Below are positions 49,201 through 58,200 of a DNA stretch of 60,000 bases, one piece after another. A program made the translations under genes and the position numbers. This stretch comes from Lineus longissimus (Eukaryota; Nemertea; Pilidiophora; Heteronemertea; Lineidae), in the NCBI RefSeq assembly GCF_910592395.1, contig NC_088311.1, positions 17,364,501-17,424,500 of the forward strand, written 5' to 3'. The notes below the pieces were generated by a model. That model was not told the origin of the DNA and ran no database searches. It saw only the letters and a list, made by a program, of their open reading frames with translations. Positions within the stretch are counted from its first letter, which is position 1, and the number at the start of each line of letters is the position of its first letter.

Positions 49201-52200
49201 GATATTATTTAATTTCAGGATAATTACACAGCGCTGCACATCGCAGTGCAGCATTGTAAACCACAGGTGGTACAGATGTTGCTTGGATTTGGAGCAAGGG
49301 TTGAGAGTAAGGGAGGAAAGGTAGGTATTATTTTTTATTTTTTTTATTATATATTTATAAATCCTGATTATCTCAGCCTAGGAAACTGACTTTTAGTAAG
49401 AAAGGTTTTTAGCTTGAAATAAATTTTAATGGGTTTTTGGGCCAACACAAATATGCTCCCGTTGAGGGCAAGCAGCGCCGATATCTTCGGGGACCTGGAC
49501 CCAATGCCAAGGGATGTCAACAACTGCTTGCAGCGCCGGCTACACCAGGTGGAGCTAGACTCAAGGTCTACATGGTCTCGAGACAGGATGCTGGAGAGAT
49601 GGACAGAGAGAGGAGACGGTGCCATGTGTCACCTGCTAGGGACCCGTGGACAGTTGGCCATACAACTGAAGACAGGAGCCATGACACAGAGGGGACTGGT
49701 GGCGCTGACGGACTTGTTGGAGGGAGAAGGGCCAGTGTCAGAGTTATCCAGAGCCTCCACTTCTCTGATGTCTACACAACAACAACAACAAGGTTTTTCA
49801 ATGAAGTGAGCAACACCCGGCTCCGAGGTTTACCCGAATCTCAAAAACCATTATTGGTTTTCACTTTATCAAAAAAACTCTACGGTGTTTCACATTGGTG
49901 TCTGCTGAGAAAACTTAAAAGGTTTTTTGAAAGCTCAGAAAGTTTATTTCTAAGAATGTTGTATTTGAACTCCCTATGCATTTGATTACATCTGAATAAC
50001 CAGACCTCAGAAGAAGTCCTCTTATCCTCTCACAGAACTTAAGTAATGCCGAGTGTGGTTCTTTGCGTTTTTTGACTTGCTGCCCACTAAAAACAGTTCA
50101 TCTAGTATATCTATCCAATCCCAGTGGGCACAGTCAGGAACAGTCTAGGACCAGTTGATCAATTTCTTAAAAATCAAGTCAAATGCCAATTCAAGAACAT
50201 TGCATTTTGAACAGCAGACAACTTGATGACACCAACTCATTGTCTTTCGAAATTGAGCATGTGAAATGACATCAAACAACCATGCGCATAATATAAAGCA
50301 TCAAATTCAGTATTCAGAACCGGTCTTACCCTCACCGAAAGGCAGTGCACTGAAAATGACTGCATCACACTGCTTTTGACTGAAACCCCCACTGCATATG
50401 ACTGTCTTAGGCATATCATTTTTTCTTAATGTTTTAATACCACTGATTTTGACTGAAAGACCACTGCAAAGCACTGCCACTTGCATATCATTATGAACGA
50501 CGTATTTCAAAAACACTGCTTATGACTGAAAGACCACTGATTTCCACTTCTCCAACTCTGATCGAAACCCGTGGCATTTTCAACATGACTGAAAACCACT
50601 GCTTTATGACTGGTGAGATTAAGACTTGATGGCAGTGTAAAGCAGTGGTAATTGCAGTCAAATTCAGTGTTAAATATCACCCATAATGCAATATCTGAGA
50701 CAGGAAGCTCAAGTAAGTTTGAATTTGATAGTCAAACATTCAAGAAATCATGGTAGCTCTTCATATTTCTCGATATTTACCCGAATTTCAATATGAGAAG
50801 AGGGGAGTTTTATACAGTTTGAATTGGAACACATATAGGAGCCAAATGAATGCAAAAAGGGTAATCTAGACAGACACTGAAGTTGTATTTTCAGCAAATC
50901 AAGAAGGCTGTAGGCCCTATAGGTGTTGTAATGCATGCATACACTGCAAGATATCTGCATGTATCTTCATGCATCTACTGTAGGCCCTATAGGGGTAGTT
51001 GATAAAGCTTGGAATCAGTGAAACCTTGGAACCAGTGATAAACCTTGGAATCAGTCCTAAAAATGCATAAAAACATGAAATAATGCCATTCGAACCTAAC
51101 GTGGTTACGAATCAACATTTGGAGCTTATTCTTACATGATCAGATCGGAATTTTATGGTAATTTAGAAATCTGTCGCATATCCGATTCAATAGTCTATAT
51201 TTTAGAACAACCCAGTTGTACCTCGCCTCCAGTGTACAGTACTGATCTCCCAAATATGGGAAGACACGCCCACCACACACCCATAATATGGACCAATAGC
51301 GCTCCGCTTATAAATACGCCACCACCACGCGGGGCCTTTTCGATCAGACGAGTTGCTTGGGAAGTTGGGGGCCTGTCATGCATCATGCATGGATAAGGTT
51401 GACGACTATGTCTAGGCCTAATTGTCTATGATTGACTGATATTTTATAACAAACGATGAATAAAAGAAGCCTAGTCATGTATGTTTATTACCGAAGTTTG
51501 CGGATGAAAATTTCCTTCGCCGTGAGCGATTTCTTACATCTTCCAGTACGCATCGAGGGATGCAGAGATCTTTGTGACGTCACCAGTTCTAAGCGGTTTT
51601 TTTATTCACGTGTGTGTTTGTCCTATGATCTCGTGCATCTAGTACCGAGCATAATACTTTATCGTCTATGGAATACAAAACAATCATAAAAACTAATTTT
51701 TGCTTCCATTGAAGAGAAATAAATTATTTTAACGACCACAGCGCATTGCCAATTGATGACGTCATCCTCCACATTAAAAATGTTGGCTTCTGAACTAACT
51801 GGCAAATTGCTATCAATAAAGTCAGCTGGGACGAGACTGTCAGTTAGGAGGGTATAAATCGTGGAAGGAACGCACCCGATTTCCCGCGCTATTTGCACAG
51901 TGATTCCATGGTTTACATTGAATATTCCAAGGTTTATCAGTGTTTCCAAGGTTTCACTAATTCCATACTTTATCAACTACCCCCTATAGGTGTTAATTGT
52001 AATGTATGCATACACTGCAAATTATCTGCATGGGAGCTCAATACACATCAATCAGTAGATCATTATTCTACAGGCCGCGTGCAGTTACTTTATTTGGACG
52101 TCAATTTGATCTAGCTTCAATCCCTGACATCACTGACAGTAGCTATGTGCCATGTGTCGTTTCAATTGTCTAGTAACCCCATCTGATCACTGTCATTATG

Positions 52201-55200
52201 ACAAAGTTTGCAATGACATAGGTCAAGGACGTGAATTTGTCATCTTTTTACTGTGTCACGTCATCATGCAATGGCGATGTCCTCTATTTGTGCAGATGAC
52301 GTCATCACTGCCATATTGGACGCAAACAGGACAGCAAAAGTAACAGTTCGCTAGAAGTTTTTGCTTTTTCGAACAATTTCTTTGGTTGTCATCAGCACAG
52401 GGGGGTCACGTCCCCCAAACCTCTCTCGGCATCCGTGCCTGCATGCCATTAAATAAATTATTCATATTAACACTGAAAATGACTGCTCCCTCCAAGAGGT
52501 TTTGGAAATGGCAGTCAAAATCAGTGGTGTTTCAGTGTGGATTCAGTGTGCTGCGAAATATTTAAATTAACACTGAACCCCACTGCCAGCCCTGTGCATA
52601 ATGCATAGTGGGGAGTCATTTTCAGTGTCAAAAGCAGTGGAAATCAGTCAGCCTAAATATTTAAATGAGCACTGCTTTTGACTGCCTTACCACTGATTTT
52701 GACTGTCTTACCACTGCTTATGACTCCCTAACCTCTATTTTTGATTGCTGTATAACTGTATGCTTTGGTATTGCGTGACTGAAAAACACTCCCTATGACT
52801 GCTTTCCACTGATTTCAACACTGCCATAAAAATGTGAGGTAACACTGCAACCTGACTGAATCCTGACTGATATCACACTGCTTTTCGGTGAGGGTAGATC
52901 AGTGAAACTAGAGTATGCCATAGACATCTGTGTTGGCAGGTTTAAATAAAGTGGCCTCTTTATACTAGTTGCTGTAGTTCGAGAAACCTAGCTACTTCTC
53001 AGAAGAAGTGAAGTATTGAAACTGGAACATTAGGCTTGTTTATGTAATGTATGGGCTTTCGCCCTCCAGGTTCCAACTCAATGACAACGCGATATATATC
53101 CTTGATATTCTTTATTTCCTCTTGCTTCCTTTGCTCGGTCTATACTTGACCAGTACCAAGGCTAATCTCCCTCTCTACAGAAAGGACCCCTTGGTTCCCC
53201 TGGTAGCATTACATAACAGAGCCTGGTAAGAGATGGCACAGGATGTTCCTATTGGCTGCTACCAGTGAACCTAATACATATTCATATGTTACATTGAAGT
53301 GATAATTGATCATTTTGAATAGAAATGTCTTTATTTCTAGGCCAAGGAGACTCCACTTCATATCGCATCCAGGGTGAAGGAGGGTGAGAAATGTGCTGAT
53401 ATGTTGTTGAAGAGTGGTGCAGATGTGAATGCAGTCCAAGAGAATGGCGAGACTGCAATGCATATCGCGGCCAGGCATGGTCAGCTCAAGATGGTGCAGG
53501 CTCTACTTGCAGAGGCCGCTGACCCCACTTGGCAATCAAAGGTAATGGCTTTACTTCTCAAAGAAGTACATGTAATTGAGTGAGCTTTGTAACTATTACA
53601 TCATGGCCCTCGTCTTCAAAAGGTTTACGTGGCAGTGTTTTGAAGAAATCGAAATTATGACCAGGATATTTCGCTCATTTCATGTCATAAAAGGAAAATA
53701 CCTGTATGACACTTAACACAGGTTTTTAGCTTTAAAGAGGGGGATATAGGCAGGAGGAGAGGGGCTAATTTGGCCATATTCAAGTGACTAGTATACACAG
53801 TAAGGACCCTTGGTCATGTCAGACTTAGCACTAAATATATTCCTCGTACAAGCGTGAATCATTTCGACCTACTGTGAGATGTGAGAGACCCCTATTGGCG
53901 ACTTTGTGTAACTTTACATTGCCTGCCTAGCAGCTGCCTATAGTGTCCCTTTAATGCATCGATTCACATTTGCAGGCTGGTGAGACCCCCCTCCACATAG
54001 CAGTCCGATTCTGCCATGGTGACGTGGCTGATGAGATCCTCCAGTACGTTGCTCAAAACAAATCAAGAACGGATGCAGTGCTTCTTGTCAACCAACAGAA
54101 TTTGGTATGTGTCACATCCATGGAAAGTTTCTTAAAGTCACTTAAAAACATATCTCTTTGCTCAGTGTCACGGGTTGCAAAAAGCGTGGGCTATGTTAGC
54201 TCCAACAATTGCACTACCAACTATCTGACTATGGCAAGATGACCAGGTTTTGACATTGGCTTTTGGCTAAAATTAGGAATGGTTTGGAGATAGGAGTTGT
54301 TTGGCCATAACGCTTACAGGTTTTACAAGCTTGTCCGATAGTGATTTCTTAAAGGGTAATTTGCTTGTGTACATGAAGTACCTGAGGCTGATGTAGTAGA
54401 TAACAATTTAATTTGTTATTTATACAAAGGAATTATATTACATAAGTTGAGTCATAGCATAGAGGATGGGATTGTTTTACAATTTGGGATGACCCCGTAA
54501 CACTCAGTATAATAAAGTGTCACCGATCTCTTTAGTGGATACTGGCACTAAGCACCCTCATTTTGATTTGATTGATTGATTGATTGATTTGATTTTGTAT
54601 CATGATTTTTCTTCTCATGTGACTGCATCACAAAATGTTGGGGTATTTGATTCAACATTCTTTTCAAGGTTACAAGGTCATGGCTGATAGTGTGACTTGC
54701 CCATTTTGTATTTAGCTATATTTAAGCAGAGCGTCGGGCCCTTGGGCCTCTTGTTAACTGAATAAAGCGATACACTATAAACTTCCTCATGTTGTGACCC
54801 CTGATTTAAAATGCAACTTTATCTTTTAGGAAGGAGAGACACCCGTCCACTACGCAGCTGAGCTGACCAAAAGTGTTTCACATCATGAGTTTGAGGACAC
54901 AGACACCATCAGGGTCTTACTGGAGTATTCTGGGGACACCAACATTCAGTCGAAATATGTAAGCTTTTGAGTTTATTCATTTTTTTTCAGTCCTGTTTGC
55001 CGGTTTTTCTTAATGTACACTTTGTCATACTGATCGTGAAATGAAGGTTTTTCAGTTTTAAAGTCCTCAGTGATCCTATTTCATGGTGTAAAGATTTGAC
55101 GTGCGGCACTTTGTCTTATTTTAACCTCTTGACTATACTGGTCCTTTTTGGTATTATTGTCAGCCACGTGCATCTGGCAAAACCTCCATCTTTGCCGCCA

Positions 55201-58200
55201 CTGCAACACCATCTATACGACTTAGGACAAGTTGGTGGGTAGCAGACGACATGCCTTCGTCACTTTCCACCAGTAGAGTCGAGCCAGATCATACTAAACA
55301 ATACACACAAAGGTACGGTGGCCCATAGAGGACATGCGTTTATTTTCAATATATTAGAATATTTTTCTTTTTACAATGCGTTTTTTTTCTCTCGAATTAC
55401 AACCGCCGTCGGATTTATTTCTCACCGCCGAAAAAATAATTTCCACCGCCGGGTTAAAAATAATAATTCCCGCCACCGCCAAGGAAAATAATATCCACCG
55501 CGGTGGAAATTATTATCCACCGCGGTGGAAATAATATCCACCCGGTGTCAATAACGAATTAGCTCCCGCTCCGATCTTTCTCATGTTAATACTCTCCTTG
55601 ACCTGATACTAGTCCAGCCACAATCGTGGTTGTAAACATATTATTTCCACCGCGGTGGATATTATTTCCACTGCGGTGGATATTAATTTCCACCGCGGTG
55701 GATATTATTTTCCTTGGCGGTGGCGGGAATTATTATTTTTTACCCGGCGGTGGGAATTATTTTTTCGGCGGTGAGAAATAAATCCGACGGCGGTTGTAAT
55801 TCGAGAGAAAAAAAACGCATTGTAAAAAGAAAAATATTCTAATATATTGAAAATAAACGCATGTCCTCTATGGGCCACCGTATAAAGGTCTATTATAGCA
55901 ACTGCTCAGGCGTGTATTTGATTACGACCGCTGTAGTAGTCGACGATAGTCAAGAGGTTAATGAAAAAATTCAAACTGGTTCAAAAGCTTTGATCTATTT
56001 TAGTAATGTTGCTCCAAAAATCTTTCTGTCAAATACTGCCGCATTAAGGGCCATTTAGATGACGTCTTTGCAGGTAATGGCTAATCATAATGAGCACTTC
56101 GTTTTATAGATTTAGTTAATTGCATCAAAAATATTAAGAGGTAAATGATGCAAGGGGGACTTGTACTACTACAAGTAGTTACTATCAAATAATAGTAGTT
56201 TGCTCTATATAATCTGAATGGCTTAACCCTTTCAGGACTGAATATTTTTTTCCTAAACCTCCGCTCTGGACTGGATATTTTTCAAGTTTTTGTCGTCCAA
56301 AATCGAAAGTTTTTGAAAGCAAAATATCGGCTTTGCAAATATCACTATAAAGTTGGCATGAATAGAAAAGGTATTCCCAGGATGTCGGAAATCCCCTAGA
56401 AAATGCGGATCGGCATTAGAAATGACTGGAAAACCGATGTAGTGAAAAGATCGTCGATCTCGCATTTCTGCGAGACTCGTCCAGAACGGAGGTATTGCGG
56501 TGCTCGCAATTTTGCGAGACTTGTCCTGAAAGGGTTAACATTTGATTTCAGTTATCCTGCAATGACGTCACTAACAGGGCAATAGATAAATTAGCATCTC
56601 TGACTTTTTAGATCACATTGGAAATAATGAGAAACACAATTATTGATTGCAATATGACTGCCAGAATGGGTCAGGTACGAATATCAGTTTGAAGTTTGAT
56701 AAGCTGGCGAGTGCTTCTTGTAGTGTCAGATGAAGAGGACCCACAATTGAAATAGAATGTTCTGAAATTAATGTCGCTTTTTTTCAGACTCAAGAAACAC
56801 CCCTCCATTATTGCGCAAGAGCCGGCAATGAAGACGTCCTACTAGAAATAGTTACACACATTGGCTCAGGTACTGTGCAGTCTGCGGTCAACAACCAGGC
56901 CAAGAACGGCTGGTCCCCACTACTGGTGGCAAGTGAGCAGGGTCATCTAGAGATTGTGAAGATTCTTCTCCAGAATCACGCAAGGGTGGACGTATTTGAT
57001 GAGGTAATTGATTTGAAATTAAAATTATTGTTGTCAATTAAAGAGTATAGATTGCAGTTTAGATATTTTTAAAATAGTTTACCTGTGAGACACAATCAAA
57101 ATAGATCACATCTGACACAATGTGTGATTTCAAAGTTGGTTTTAGTGTTAGTGTTAAGGATTTTTTGCCTCTAGTTCAGTACACATCCAATTAAATCATT
57201 GAAAACCTACTGTAACACCAAGATAAAAAATATATCTTGGTTTTGCAGTATATTTTCAATGAGTTATTCGGTTGTGTACTGAACCGGAGGCAAAAGAAAA
57301 TCCTTAACACTAACACTAAAACCAACTTTGAAATCACTCAATGTCTGACCATACATATGTGAAATATTGCCACCCACTTAATACATCAGATATCTAAATT
57401 GACCGTTGGTGAAAATGATTTCATATGGTGTAAAATCCAAGATGGAAGTCATCACATCACTAAAGGTGGGGAGATGTGTTCATGGTATCAGCCTGCCATG
57501 GCAGGTTTGTATGATGAGATTGACCATCTTGTGATGTCACATGATGTAAATGGTGACCCCCATGGACCAGTGCTGTTTTGTAGGGAAATGGCTAGCCAAA
57601 CATAAATGGGCCCGTATTAGCCATGAGCGACCTGAAAACCACTCAGAAGTTTCTGGGCTGTTATAAATACTCACTGTGTCTACAGTAATAAAAAGCAGTT
57701 CTGATCTCCTACCTCTTTAAAACAATACTAGAATTCATCATCTTAGGATTTCTTCTGTGTATTTCATGACACTTGTATTAGAGGAAGACTTGGTGAAGTT
57801 TAGTTACACACTTTTTCCATGCAGGTTCCCTTCCTCTTACTCTATCAACACTTTAATGATTTTGCTTTGTGATAAATTTCCTTCAGACCATTCCCTGTTT
57901 TACTGATACAGACTCACATATTGCTCCTGACTGTTTGACAGAGCATTAATGTGCCATGAAGAAATTGACTTGATATAACTTTGTAAAGTAGCTTATATTT
58001 CAGTCAGTTTTAATTAGCTTGTACTATGTTTGTTGTCTCTAAGGAAGTATGTCAAAATTGAACCAAAAAACGAACACCTACTGTCCAGGGGGAAAGGGGT
58101 GGACAAAAATAGCATCATATGTTTGTCTCTTTTATCTTCTTGACATCAACTAACAAAAAACTATAGATGCAAGAAGACAGTCTTGAAAACTTTTTTCTTA

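Larger units (their letters stand above)
50329..52894. mobile_element. 2.57-kb TIR element with subterminal CACTG/GACTG arrays
   Basis: Left CCCTCACCGAAAGGCAGTG and complemented right CCCTCACCGAAAAGCAGTG match, with TA on both outer sides. Both ends carry many copies of short words such as CACTGATTTTGACTG and CACTGCTTTTGACTG over about 300-400 bp (50350-50680; 52465-52890), as expected for transposase-binding subterminal repeats. The centre contains a second TIR element. No complete transposase is seen. Confidence 0.75.
49321..53340 (+). other. Intron 10 (4.0 kb)
   Basis: Phase-0 intron, GTAGGT...TTTCTAG. Holds a GC-richer ORF region (49429-49985) and a 2.6-kb TIR element. 52897-53340 shows nothing recognisable. 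Confidence 0.85.
54959..56787 (+). other. Intron 13 (1.83 kb)
   Basis: Phase-0 intron, GTAAGC...TTTTCAG. Mostly the TTAA element 55121-55961 with its nested palindrome and the TTAA element 56223-56538. The remaining pieces are unrecognised. Confidence 0.85.
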
